Source of the DNA: DMER01 sp003451645
GTDB lineage: Bacteria; Pseudomonadota; Alphaproteobacteria; Micropepsales; Micropepsaceae
Assembly: GCA_031976175.1 (NCBI GenBank)
Contig: DALYLR010000038.1
Coordinates: forward strand, 1-29,494
Direction of reading: 5' to 3'
Length of the DNA: 29,494 bases
The position numbers and the translations under genes are program-made. This document shows positions 10,537 through 18,860 of this stretch, piece after piece. How positions within the stretch are numbered: position 1 is the stretch's first letter; every line of letters starts with the position of its first letter. Below the pieces are notes generated by a model that saw only the letters and a list, made by a program, of their open reading frames with translations, was not told where the DNA came from and did not search any database.

Positions 10537-11079
10537 ATGTCCGGCTCCGCCGCAAATGCACTGTCTGAGTTTGATTTGCAAACAATGGTCGCGGTCGCTG
10601 CGGCCGCAATTTCGCTGGTTGCGGCGCTGATGAGTTACATGATCGCGGGGCGCCAAACCCGCATTGAAGTGCAAAGTTTGAAGCTCGCGACCGATACCGC
10701 CATCATCGGGTGGGCCAACCGGTGCCTTGCCTTATTGGCAGAAATCTATGAGTACGCCCGGGCACCCGACAGTGCGCTGTTCCGTGAGCGGAGAATTGAG
10801 TATCTTCATATGCTGTCGAGCTTGGTTGATGAGGGGCGGTGGTTCTTCCCCAATGTCGGCAGTAAGGATGGCGACGAGGATAAGGAGCCGGCCTTTCGTG
10901 GTCACCGGCAACCCGTCCTGGACGATCTGGTGGCTGCTTATCGTGCGGTGGAGGAACTGCCTCCTGAAGCGTGTGCTGCACGCGTGTATCAGGCCCGGCG
11001 CGACTTCGTGTCTGATGTTCAGAAAGTGATCGATCCACATCAGCGCATCAAAGCCCTTGAGCGCTTCTCAAAACTATAG
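10537..11079 (+). CDS. Small single-pass membrane protein, unknown function
   Basis: About 180 residues. Residues 16-37 form one hydrophobic, alanine-rich membrane helix. The rest is a charged, mostly helical cytoplasmic domain with ERRIEYLHMLSSLVDEGRWFFPN and the segment FRGHRQPVLDDLV; these look conserved in a family of uncharacterised proteins, but I cannot name a domain. No catalytic motif is visible. The ATG at 10537 has AGGGGG (10526-10531) five bases upstream and is preferred; the ATG at 10519, overlapping the mutS stop, would add six residues. It sits between mutS and glnD with 18 bases to the glnD start, so the three genes are probably co-transcribed. Confidence 0.75.
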   Translation: MSGSAANALSEFDLQTMVAVAAAAISLVAALMSYMIAGRQTRIEVQSLKLATDTAIIGWANRCLALLAEIYEYARAPDSALFRERRIEYLHMLSSLVDEGRWFFPNVGSKDGDEDKEPAFRGHRQPVLDDLVAAYRAVEELPPEACAARVYQARRDFVSDVQKVIDPHQRIKALERFSKL

Positions 11080-11097
11080 GCAGAGCTTTCGTCACCG

Positions 11098-13878
11098 ATG
11101 CTTCAATCGTCACCACCGCGGCCTCCTCTCTATGACATGGCGCTTTTGCGTTCGGCGCTCACCGCAGATGTGCTGTCCAAGGACGTTAGCGGCGCAGATG
11201 CGCTGCGGGCGGTGGCGGTTCAGCGCCTGCGGCCCGCGCTGACCGATGGCCGGGCGGCCCTAAAGGCCTGGCTTGAAGCGGGGGCCACGGGTTTGTCGGT
11301 TGCGCAAGGCTTGAGCGAGTTGCTCGATCAGCTGATCCAGGTGCTCTACGATTTCACCGTAAAGCATGTCTTTTATGCGCAAAATCCGACGTCTGCGGAG
11401 CATTTGGCATTAGTGGCGGTGGGTGGCTATGGCAGAGGCGCGTTGGCTCCCGGTTCCGACATCGATCTGCTTTTCGTCTTGCCTTACAAGCAAACCCCTT
11501 GGGGCGAGAGCGTTGTCGAGTTCATGCTGTACGTCCTTTGGGATTTGGGTCTCAAAGTAGGCAATGCCACACGCTCGCTCGATGAGTGCATCCGGCTTTC
11601 GATTTCGGATTTCACCATTCGTACATCGATCCTTGAGGCACGCTTCCTCTGGGGCGATCAGAAGCTTTTCGATCAGTTGAAAGCTCGGTTCTGGCGCGAA
11701 GTCGTGACCGGGTCTGGCATTGACTTTGTTGACGCCAAGCTCGCGGAACGCGGTGCCCGGCACCACACGGCGGGCGAAAGCCGGTACTTGGTGGAACCAA
11801 ATGTCAAAGACGGAAAAGGGGGATTGCGAGACCTACACACCCTCTTCTGGATTGGCAAATATCTCTACCGGGTTGAGGATGTCTCCGGTCTTGTCGGCCA
11901 AGGCTTGCTCACACGCGAAGAGCTGCAGGCCTTTGTCGTGGCGGAGGCTTTTCTTTGGCAAGTCCGGTGTCACCTGCATTTTTGGGCCGGGCGTGCTGAA
12001 GAGCGTCTGACGTTTGACGCCCAGTTGGAGCTTGCGGGGCGGCTGGGCTATCACGATGCCAACCGCCAGCGCGGTGTTGAGCGGTTCATGAAGGACTACT
12101 TTCTGACAGCCAAGACCGTCGGCGATCTGACGCGCATTTTTTGCGCGGCACTTGAGGCCCAGCAGAAAAAAGCCTGGCCCATGTTGGGGCGCCTTTTCCC
12201 CGGCTTGGCGAAGCGCAAGCTAGAGGTGGCGGGTTTCCATCTTGAGTCCGGGCGGATCAATGTTGATTCCGCGGAGGTCTTTCAGAATGAGCCGCTCAAT
12301 CTGATCCGCCTCTTTCATATGGCTGATGCCAAGGGCATCGATATCCACCCAGACGCCCTCAAACATGTGACGCGTTCCCTGCACCGCATCGATGATGGCT
12401 TGCGGAACGATCCGGATGCGAACCGATTGTTCCTGGAAGTCCTGTGCTCGCGGAGAGATCCAGAGCGCGCCCTGCGGCTTATGAACGAATCTGGCGTGTT
12501 CGGACGGTTTGTCCCTGCATTCGGCCGAATTGTCGCGCAGATGCAGTTCAACATGTATCACCATTATACTGTCGATGAGCATCTTATTCGCGTCATTGGC
12601 AATTTGGCCCGGATCGAACGGGGCGAATTAAAGGATGATCATCCAGTCGCGCATGACATCATCCATAAGGTGTTGTCGCGCGAGGTGCTGTATGTCGCGG
12701 CTCTCCTGCACGACATCGCCAAGGGCACGGACCGCGATCATTCCGAAGAGGGCGAGGACATCGCCCATGACTTGTGCCCGCGCCTTGGGATGACCCCGGA
12801 TCAAACGGAGAATGTCGCCTGGCTCGTCCGCTATCATCTGGTCATGAGCGACACGGCGCAAAAACGCGACCTATCGGATCAGAAAACCATCCGGGACTTT
12901 GTCGCCCTGGTACAGTCGCCTGAGCGTTTGCGGCTCTTATTGTGTTTGACCGTTGCCGATATCCGCGGCGTGGGGCCTGGTGTTTGGAACGGCTGGAAGG
13001 GGCAGTTGCTGCGGGAGCTTTACTGGGCGGCCGACGAAATGATGCTAGGCACAACTGCCTCGCCCTTGCGTGCGCATCGGGTCGAGCTGGCCAAACAGCA
13101 GCTTGCCGGGATGCTCAGCGGATGGCCTTTGCAGGAAATCAGTCATGCACTTGCCCGGCATTACGACCCCTATTGGCTCTCACTCGATGCCAAGCAGCAC
13201 TTCTCTCATGCCGTTCAGATCCGCGAGGCTGATGCCGCAAAGACCCCCGTCAGTTTGCGTGCCTCCTCGGACCGGTTTCGGGCGATCACGGAGATCACGA
13301 TCTATACGTCCGACCATCCTGGCCTGTTCTCGCAGCTTGCTGGCGCCTTCGCGATGACAGGCGCCAATATTCTGGACGCCAAGATATTCACGACGACCGA
13401 CGGGGCGGCGGTCGACATGTTCTGGGTGCAGGATGCCAATGGCGATCCGTTTGGCACTGAAGACAGGCTCTTGCGGCTGCGCCAGACCATAGCCAAGGTC
13501 TTGGAGGGCGAGATTGCGCCACGCAAAGTGATGGCGGCCCGCCGGGTGCAGCCTCGAGAAGCAGCCTTTCAGGTTGAACCGCGGGTGCTGATCGACAATC
13601 AGGCCTCAGATACCTACACCCTCATTGAAGTCAATGGGCGTGACCGGCCGGGCCTTCTGCATGATCTGACACGCGCTCTGTTTGTTGCTGGCCTGTCCAT
13701 TCATTCGGCCCATATCGCCACATTTGGCGAGCGCGCGGTCGACGTTTTCTATGTGAAGGACGCCTTTGGCCTAAAGATCACGCAGCCGCAACGGACCGAG
13801 ACGATCCGTGACCTCTTACTTGCAGCGCTGCGGACATCTGAGATCAAGCCTATGGATAGTGTCGCGGGCCAAGCCTGA
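11098..13878 (+). CDS. glnD: PII uridylyltransferase/uridylyl-removing enzyme
   Basis: A 926-residue bifunctional nitrogen sensor that uridylylates PII proteins (GlnB/GlnK) when glutamine is low and removes UMP when it is high. Domains in order: the nucleotidyltransferase, with GGYGR and the metal-binding Asp121-x-Asp123 of GSDIDLLF; a GlnD helical linker; an HD domain for UMP removal, with LLHDIAKG (His538-Asp539); and two ACT glutamine-sensing domains (about 730-800, IYTSDHPGLFSQLAG; and about 845-915, VNGRDRPGLLHDLTR). All motifs for both activities are intact. The ribosome site before ATG 11098 is weak; an in-frame ATG at 11137 is an alternative. The neighbours are a mutS-linked membrane gene before and trpS after. 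In many related genomes murJ lies between glnD and trpS, but here only 75 bases do. Confidence 0.97.
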   Translation: MLQSSPPRPPLYDMALLRSALTADVLSKDVSGADALRAVAVQRLRPALTDGRAALKAWLEAGATGLSVAQGLSELLDQLIQVLYDFTVKHVFYAQNPTSAEHLALVAVGGYGRGALAPGSDIDLLFVLPYKQTPWGESVVEFMLYVLWDLGLKVGNATRSLDECIRLSISDFTIRTSILEARFLWGDQKLFDQLKARFWREVVTGSGIDFVDAKLAERGARHHTAGESRYLVEPNVKDGKGGLRDLHTLFWIGKYLYRVEDVSGLVGQGLLTREELQAFVVAEAFLWQVRCHLHFWAGRAEERLTFDAQLELAGRLGYHDANRQRGVERFMKDYFLTAKTVGDLTRIFCAALEAQQKKAWPMLGRLFPGLAKRKLEVAGFHLESGRINVDSAEVFQNEPLNLIRLFHMADAKGIDIHPDALKHVTRSLHRIDDGLRNDPDANRLFLEVLCSRRDPERALRLMNESGVFGRFVPAFGRIVAQMQFNMYHHYTVDEHLIRVIGNLARIERGELKDDHPVAHDIIHKVLSREVLYVAALLHDIAKGTDRDHSEEGEDIAHDLCPRLGMTPDQTENVAWLVRYHLVMSDTAQKRDLSDQKTIRDFVALVQSPERLRLLLCLTVADIRGVGPGVWNGWKGQLLRELYWAADEMMLGTTASPLRAHRVELAKQQLAGMLSGWPLQEISHALARHYDPYWLSLDAKQHFSHAVQIREADAAKTPVSLRASSDRFRAITEITIYTSDHPGLFSQLAGAFAMTGANILDAKIFTTTDGAAVDMFWVQDANGDPFGTEDRLLRLRQTIAKVLEGEIAPRKVMAARRVQPREAAFQVEPRVLIDNQASDTYTLIEVNGRDRPGLLHDLTRALFVAGLSIHSAHIATFGERAVDVFYVKDAFGLKITQPQRTETIRDLLLAALRTSEIKPMDSVAGQA

Positions 13879-13953
13879 CGCACTTGCAATGCGGACGGCT
13901 GGCACGCGATAAGCGGGGTCTTCGCTGGTCATTGATGAAAGCCAACGTCACCC

Positions 13954-14979
13954 ATGTCGACTGAATCGCTCGCGCCAAGCCACCCACCTCTCGTTTTTTC
14001 GGGAATGCAGCCAACCGGAAATCTGCACCTGGGCAATTATTTGGGTGCCATCCGCAATTGGCTGAAGCTCCAACAGCATTATGATTGCCTTTATTGTGTG
14101 GTCGACATGCATGCGATCACCTTGCCGCAGGACCCGGCGGAGCTGCGCGCCGCCACACGCTCTGTCGCGGCCGCATATTTTGCGTCTGGCGTTGATCCCA
14201 AACGGTCCATCGTATTCAACCAAAGCCAGGTTCCTCAGCATGCGGAACTTGCCTGGGTGCTCAATTGTGTCGGCAGGCTGGGGTGGCTCGACCGCATGAC
14301 CCAATTCAAGGATAAGGCGGGCAAGAACAGCGAGCGGCACAGCGTGGGCCTCTATGTGTATCCGGTGCTCATGGCCGCGGACATCTTGCTCTATAAGGGG
14401 ACCCTGGTCCCTGTTGGCGACGATCAGAAGCAGCATGTGGAGCTGGCGCGCGACATCGCTGGAAAGTTCAACCGGGACTATAATGCTCCTGATTTTTTTC
14501 CGCTGCCTGAACCCATGATCCAGGGGCCAGCGACGCGGATCATGTCGCTTCGCGATGGGACCAAGAAGATGTCGAAGTCAGATGAGTCGGACCTAAGCCG
14601 GATCAATTTGACCGACGATGCAGCTATGATCGCTGCGAAGATCAAGAAGGCAAAAACGGATCCCGATGGGTTGCCCTCTGATATTGAAGGGTTGAAGGGC
14701 AGGCCCGAGGCCGAGAACCTTCTCAGCATTTTTGCGGCCCTCTCCGATGAGACGCTCGGCAATGTCGTGCAGCGATTCGGGGGCCAACAGTTTTCGGCCC
14801 TGAAAAATGCCTTGGCGGATCTGACGGTATCGGTCCTTGGACCGATCAATGCGGATATGCGCCGCTATCTGGCCGATCCGGCGGAACTAGACCGGCAGCT
14901 CAAAGCCGGCTGCGGGCGCGCGCGCGATTTGGCCGAACCTGTGATGCGCGACGTCCGTCATATTGTCGGGTTCAATTGA
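13954..14979 (+). CDS. trpS: Tryptophanyl-tRNA synthetase
   Basis: A 341-residue class I aminoacyl-tRNA synthetase charging tRNA-Trp. The HIGH-equivalent is HLGN within PTGNLHLGNYLGA (about 20-32) and the KMSKS loop is intact at 205-209. The protein begins close to the conserved VFSGMQPTGNLH block, so the ATG at 13954 is sound; a GAAAG lies about 15 bases upstream and the ribosome site is weak. The length is typical. The gene is followed after 23 bases by a strong stem-loop terminator shared with the convergent OmpA gene. Confidence 0.97.
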   Translation: MSTESLAPSHPPLVFSGMQPTGNLHLGNYLGAIRNWLKLQQHYDCLYCVVDMHAITLPQDPAELRAATRSVAAAYFASGVDPKRSIVFNQSQVPQHAELAWVLNCVGRLGWLDRMTQFKDKAGKNSERHSVGLYVYPVLMAADILLYKGTLVPVGDDQKQHVELARDIAGKFNRDYNAPDFFPLPEPMIQGPATRIMSLRDGTKKMSKSDESDLSRINLTDDAAMIAAKIKKAKTDPDGLPSDIEGLKGRPEAENLLSIFAALSDETLGNVVQRFGGQQFSALKNALADLTVSVLGPINADMRRYLADPAELDRQLKAGCGRARDLAEPVMRDVRHIVGFN

Positions 14980-15000
14980 GGCGATCTTCGCCAGTGCAAT

Positions 15001-15030
15001 AAAAAAGGGCGGCCCTGAGGCCGCCCTTTT
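15001..15030. terminator. Bidirectional intrinsic terminator trpS/OmpA
   Basis: AAAAGGGCGGCC (15003-15014) and GGCCGCCCTTTT (15019-15030) make a perfect 12-bp stem with a CTGA tetraloop. On the minus strand the stem is followed by six Ts (15006 down to 15001), and on the plus strand by four. It sits between the convergent trpS and OmpA-family genes and should serve both. Confidence 0.93.
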
Positions 15031-15050
15031 CACGTCAGGTCTTGTGCCTA

Positions 15051-16085
15051 TCAAGGCAGATCGATCGTCGCACGACGGTTTTGCGGTTCCTTCACGCCGT
15101 CGCCGGTCTTGATCAGGAGCTCGCTCTCGCCCTTACCGATGGCAGAGATCTGCTCCGGTGCAATACCATTGCGCATCAGCTCTTCCTTCACGGAAGTCGC
15201 ACGGCGCATTGACAAGCGATCATTGTAGCGGCTCGAACCGACGGTGTCGGTATGGCCAGTGACGAGGATCGACGCGGCGCCAACTTGCTTGGCAGTCGAC
15301 GCAGCCTCACCCACAACGCGCTGCGCATCTGACGTCAGGTTCCACTTGTTGAACCCGAAGAACAGGATGAACTGACGCGGCGCTTCTGGTGGCGGCGGCG
15401 GCGGGGGAGCGACAATGACCACTGGCTCTTCGTCGCGCACGAGGTCATAGCGCAGACCGATTTGGACGGCGTGCTTGTCGATTTCGGCAGAGAATGCCGA
15501 TGGGCCGTTGGTATCGACAAACTCAGCTTCATCCGCAACAAGGTAACGGTAGTCAACATAGAGCTCGAGTTGCTTGGTCACTTCGTAACCCAACTGGGCA
15601 ATCAACTGACCGGCGAGCACATAGTCGTCATCGAAATTATTGAGCGGGAAGTTGTCGTCATATTCGACCAGATCGCCACCGATACCGGCGCCGAGGGTCA
15701 GGTTCACGCGCGAAGACAGGGGAATGTCGTACAAGACATTCAAGAATTGCGTGAACTCGGTCAGTTCCGTTTCACCCACATCGCCAACGGCGAAATCAAT
15801 CAAGTCGCCGTCATTGGAGCGATAGCCGAGTTCGAACTCAACGCGCCAGTTGGACGCCCACTTGTAGCCGACTGTCCCGGTTACGATCCAACCGGTATCC
15901 AGTTCCCAGCTTTCGCGCACTGGCAGGCCATAGGTATAAGTCGCCCCAGGAACTGCGCGATAATCGGAATCCTCCACAAAGCTCGCACCACCAGCCAGGC
16001 CGACATACCAGCCGGTCGCAGCGGTCGCGCTGCCAGACGCCGCCAGGGCGAGCGCCGTTGTCATCATCAAAAAGCTTTTCCGCAT
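15051..16085 (-). CDS. OmpA-family outer-membrane protein
   Basis: A 344-residue outer-membrane protein. A signal peptide (about 1-23, MRKSFLMMTTALALAASGSATA) is followed by an 8-strand-type beta-barrel (about 25-225, starting TGWYVGLAGGASFV), a proline hinge (APPPPPPPEAP) and a C-terminal OmpA peptidoglycan-binding domain (about 237-344). In the last, GHTDT (Asp280) and NDRLSMRRA (Arg295) are the residues expected to bind diaminopimelate. The role is structural anchoring of the outer membrane to the wall, possibly with pore function. The start at 16085 has an AGAGAGAGA purine run upstream; an in-frame start at 16127 would spoil the signal peptide. It is divergent from usp across a 258-base region with several dyads, and it ends at a shared terminator. 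Confidence 0.92.
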   Translation of the reverse strand: MRKSFLMMTTALALAASGSATAATGWYVGLAGGASFVEDSDYRAVPGATYTYGLPVRESWELDTGWIVTGTVGYKWASNWRVEFELGYRSNDGDLIDFAVGDVGETELTEFTQFLNVLYDIPLSSRVNLTLGAGIGGDLVEYDDNFPLNNFDDDYVLAGQLIAQLGYEVTKQLELYVDYRYLVADEAEFVDTNGPSAFSAEIDKHAVQIGLRYDLVRDEEPVVIVAPPPPPPPEAPRQFILFFGFNKWNLTSDAQRVVGEAASTAKQVGAASILVTGHTDTVGSSRYNDRLSMRRATSVKEELMRNGIAPEQISAIGKGESELLIKTGDGVKEPQNRRATIDLP

Positions 16086-16111
16086 TTGTTTATCTCTCTC
16101 TTTTGTAACTC

Positions 16112-16125
16112 GGCGCCCAGGCGCC
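16112..16125 (-). promoter_or_regulatory. Hairpin in the OmpA gene leader
   Basis: GGCGCC is repeated around a 2-base spacer (16112-16117 and 16120-16125). Because GGCGCC is its own reverse complement, the two copies can pair as a compact GC stem, 26 bases upstream of the OmpA start codon. Long structured leaders are common for outer-membrane protein mRNAs, but no regulatory RNA target can be claimed. Confidence 0.35.
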
Positions 16126-16236
16126 ACTGCCTCAGTTCGTCAACTCAAAACGTTTATCTTGGTCTTTGATCGTCAAGAAAGCTGTGAATCGTTAACATCG
16201 TGGAAAGGCTTGTAGCAGAAGCCGGGAACAGGAAAA

Positions 16237-16270
16237 GCGAAAAAGCGGCGGTTTCTCGCGTGTTTTTCGC
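16237..16270. promoter_or_regulatory. Dyad in the OmpA/usp intergenic region
   Basis: GCGAAAAA (16237-16244) and TTTTTCGC (16263-16270) form a perfect 8-bp inverted repeat around 18 bases. It sits 152 bases upstream of the OmpA start and 73 upstream of usp, so it could be an operator for either divergent gene. The protein binding it is unknown. Confidence 0.4.
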
Positions 16271-16309
16271 CGAACGGGCCTCAAAAGCCCTGAGAATCGG
16301 CCATTTCTG

Positions 16310-16337
16310 TTGAAAATCGTGGTTAGTGTGGCATTAT
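16310..16337 (+). promoter_or_regulatory. Candidate usp promoter (leaderless)
   Basis: TTGAAA (16310-16315) and CATTAT (16332-16337) are spaced by 16 bases and match the -35 and -10 consensus at 5/6 and 4/6 positions. Six bases separate the -10 box from the usp ATG at 16344, so transcription would start at or beside the A of the start codon. No Shine-Dalgarno sequence is visible, which fits a leaderless mRNA. Confidence 0.4.
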
Positions 16338-16343
16338 CGCATC

Positions 16344-16829
16344 ATGCATACGGAAAAAATTTCGACGCGGCGACGCAAATTTCTGGTTGTGGTTGACAGT
16401 ACGCCCGAGCACAGGGTTGCGCTGCGTTTTGCAGCGCGGCGTGCACTGCACACCGATGGCCATGTGGCCTTGATGACCGTTATTAGCCCGCCTGATCAGC
16501 AGCAATGGTCTTCGGTGCATGCAATCATGCTCGAAGAGGCCTATGAGGCGGCAGAGAAAATTCTCTATGACGCGGCAACGGAGCTGTATTCGGTCTGCGG
16601 AAAGTTCGCGGAACTGGTAATCCGCGAGGGAAAGACGCGAGACGCAGTCCTGGCGCAAATCCATGAGGATCGAGACATCTCAATTCTGGTGCTTGGGGCC
16701 GGAACAGGAAAGGAGGGGCCGGGCATGCTGGTGTCGGCCGCAGCCGCCAACGCCAAGGCCGCCTTTCCAATCCCGGTCACGATCGTTCCAGGTGGATTAA
16801 GTGATTCGGAGATCGATTTCTTGGCCTAG
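16344..16829 (+). CDS. Universal stress protein (UspA family)
   Basis: A 161-residue single Usp domain. The N-terminal strand KFLVVVDSTPEHRVALRFAARRA is the classic family start, and the C-terminal ILVLGAGTGKEGPG and FPIPVTIVPGG resemble the nucleotide-binding end. The full G-2x-G-9x-G-S/T ATP motif is not clearly present, so it may be a non-ATP-binding member. Usp genes next to trpS and nfuA are common in alphaproteobacteria, which supports the call. The ATG at 16344 is used; a GTG at 16326 would add six residues and has no better ribosome site. Its TAG stop shares bases with the TAG stop of the convergent cyclase gene. Confidence 0.85.
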   Translation: MHTEKISTRRRKFLVVVDSTPEHRVALRFAARRALHTDGHVALMTVISPPDQQQWSSVHAIMLEEAYEAAEKILYDAATELYSVCGKFAELVIREGKTRDAVLAQIHEDRDISILVLGAGTGKEGPGMLVSAAAANAKAAFPIPVTIVPGGLSDSEIDFLA

Positions 16830-18106
16830 GCTGCAGTATCTGCGGGCGTGAAGAGTTCCTTGGGATCGCGCACGCCACGCAGGGGATGAAACCCTAAAGA
16901 GCGCATGGGCTCTGCGAGCCTCAGGTCTGCGAACTCGGCAGTCACTAGAATACTCCGCCCCAAGATCTTTGTGAGGTTCTCAACCCGCACGGCTTGATTG
17001 ACCGCCGGGCCAATCACGGTGAAGTCAAGACGGTCTCTGCTGCCAATATTGCCAAAGGTCACCTGACCCAAATGCAAGACGAACCCAGCCCTAAGGCCGG
17101 TCACGCCGGACGGCAGATCGCTGGCTCGCGTGGATTGCAGCGTGCTCCGGGCTTCGCGGGCGGACGCCAGCGCCTCTTGGCCCGCGCGATCGGCAGACAG
17201 GGATTGCGAAATGGGGAAGATCGCAATGAGGCCGTCGCCGATAATTTTCACAACATCTCCGCCTCGGGCCATGACTGGGCCGGATACTGCGTCGTAATAG
17301 GCGCTCAGGACCCGGAAGACGTCAGCAGGCGACAGGGTCTCGATCATCTGCGTAAAGCCGCGGAGGTCGCAGTAAAATATGACAGCGTCAAAGGCTTCAC
17401 CGGCCGAACGCCGCACGTTGCCCGAGATCACGCGCTGAGCGGCATTGACGCCAAGATAGGTCCCGAGCACCTGTTCGGTAACCTGCCTTGCATGTTCAAG
17501 TTCCAACCGCATACAGATCAGCGGTGTCAATGCATCGAGGCGCATGATTTCTGAAGCGCTAAACCCTGCTTCGCTCTGGGTGGCCCACGACATGAATTGC
17601 CTGGTACCGTCGGAGAATTTGAGCGCCATCGCCGCGTAGTCGGTAAAGCCCTGCGCTTTTAGTTCCTCCAGAACCGGGAAGTCGAGTTGCGCCCGAGGGC
17701 CCGTTAGGCGGCGGCGAAGGCCGTCTGCGCCTTCGTGGATGATTTTGATTGGGCTGACCATGTAGACGTCGGATCGCTTGGGCTCGTATTGGCGATTTAC
17801 AATCTGAACATCTTGGCCGTAGGTCCAGGTGTAGGAGCGGCCGATCACTTCCGGGTGATAATCGGACAGAGAGACCCCGACGCGCCACAGGTCAATCCCG
17901 TCCGCCCGCACGGCTTCGCCTAAGCGCTCTACAAAGTTCGCGATGCTCGTGCGCTCGCCATTGTTGTCCGAAAGCCAGGCCGCAACTGGGTCGGAAGTTA
18001 TGGGCGATGGAGCCGCGATCAAGCGGCTTGCCGGCCTGCTTGGTGGTGGCTGGTTCTGAACGCCCAAGGGAAAGCTTGCAGTCAGAAATTGCAGTTCATC
18101 GATCAT
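16826..18106 (-). CDS. Class III adenylate/guanylate cyclase
   Basis: A 426-residue putative cyclase making cAMP (or cGMP) from a nucleoside triphosphate. The N-terminal half (about 55-205) has no named motif I can assign, but resembles the GAF-like/unknown sensor region of rhizobial-type cyclases (SYTWTYGQDV, LKAQGFTDYAAMAL). The catalytic domain (about 235-400) has metal-binding Asp247 in FYCDLRGFT and Asp291 in IIGDGLIAIFP, a purine-selecting Lys287 in VVKIIGDG, and Asn370/Arg374 of VNQAVR. The catalytic core therefore looks active; Lys suggests ATP. No membrane segment is seen. The ATG at 18106 lacks a strong ribosome site; an in-frame ATG at 18463 would run through nfuA and is rejected. 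It is divergent from nfuA and overlaps the usp stop codon by four bases. Confidence 0.88.
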   Translation of the reverse strand: MIDELQFLTASFPLGVQNQPPPSRPASRLIAAPSPITSDPVAAWLSDNNGERTSIANFVERLGEAVRADGIDLWRVGVSLSDYHPEVIGRSYTWTYGQDVQIVNRQYEPKRSDVYMVSPIKIIHEGADGLRRRLTGPRAQLDFPVLEELKAQGFTDYAAMALKFSDGTRQFMSWATQSEAGFSASEIMRLDALTPLICMRLELEHARQVTEQVLGTYLGVNAAQRVISGNVRRSAGEAFDAVIFYCDLRGFTQMIETLSPADVFRVLSAYYDAVSGPVMARGGDVVKIIGDGLIAIFPISQSLSADRAGQEALASAREARSTLQSTRASDLPSGVTGLRAGFVLHLGQVTFGNIGSRDRLDFTVIGPAVNQAVRVENLTKILGRSILVTAEFADLRLAEPMRSLGFHPLRGVRDPKELFTPADTAA

Positions 18107-18211
18107 GGACGCATGATACAGGTTCTGTGGTGAGGCAGTGCAAGCTGGAAAGAGGGCTCGGCGCAGCCTAAATCTTGCAGCAGACAAGTCTCGAGACAGA
18201 AGGTAGCCTTG

Positions 18212-18772
18212 ATGTTTATCCAAACAGAAACAACACCCAATCCCCAAACCCTGAAGTTCCTGCCCGGGCGGACGGTCATGGACGTGGGCACTGCCGACTT
18301 CCGCACGGCCGAGGCTGCGCAGGGATCGGTCCTCGCTCGCGCACTTTTTCAGATTGATGGCGTGACCGGAGTCTTTTTCGGTGAGGACTTTGTGTCGGTG
18401 ACCAAAGGCGATGTCCAATGGGCCCACATCAAGCCGATGATCTTGGGCGCGATTATGGAGCACTTTACGCTCGGCCTGCCGCTTATTGGGGAAGCAAGTG
18501 CTTCTTCGGCAGAGGACTTCGATCCTGCGGATGCCGAGATTGTCGAGCAGATCAAGGAGTTACTGGACACCAGGGTTCGGCCCTCAGTTGCGCGCGATGG
18601 CGGCGATATCATTTTCCGCGGTTTCGAAGGGAAATCGGGCACGGTCTTCTTGAAGTTACAAGGGGCGTGCGCTGGATGCCCTTCTTCGACCGCCACCCTG
18701 AAGAACGGCATTGAGAATCTGCTCAAGCACTATGTGCCTGAGGTCAATGCTGTCGAATCGGTTGCAGCCTGA
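18212..18772 (+). CDS. nfuA: Fe-S cluster carrier NfuA-type protein
   Basis: A 186-residue NifU-family iron-sulfur carrier that delivers 4Fe-4S clusters to client enzymes. The N-terminal Nfu_N domain (about 2-88) begins MFIQTETTPNPQTLKFLPG. The C-terminal NifU-like domain (about 108-180) carries the cluster-binding CxxC, Cys153 and Cys156, in GACAGCPSSTATLK. This two-domain form is the usual alphaproteobacterial/mitochondrial Nfu1 type, distinct from the E. coli A-type-fused NfuA. AGAAGG (18198-18203) lies eight bases before the ATG. One likely client type in the window is MiaB, a two-cluster enzyme, but they are not in one operon. It is divergent from the cyclase gene across 105 bases. Confidence 0.93.
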   Translation: MFIQTETTPNPQTLKFLPGRTVMDVGTADFRTAEAAQGSVLARALFQIDGVTGVFFGEDFVSVTKGDVQWAHIKPMILGAIMEHFTLGLPLIGEASASSAEDFDPADAEIVEQIKELLDTRVRPSVARDGGDIIFRGFEGKSGTVFLKLQGACAGCPSSTATLKNGIENLLKHYVPEVNAVESVAA

Positions 18773-18860
18773 GGCCCGTCTCTGATTTAAGAACCGTCAT
18801 CAAGGAACCAAGCCGGGCCATTCGAAACTGTCGCGGCATTCGTATCAGGGAGTTTACAAT

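Noticed and set aside
18107..18463. Long N-terminal extension of the cyclase
   Set aside because: The added residues would be read antisense through nfuA; the conserved part begins after the ATG at 18106.
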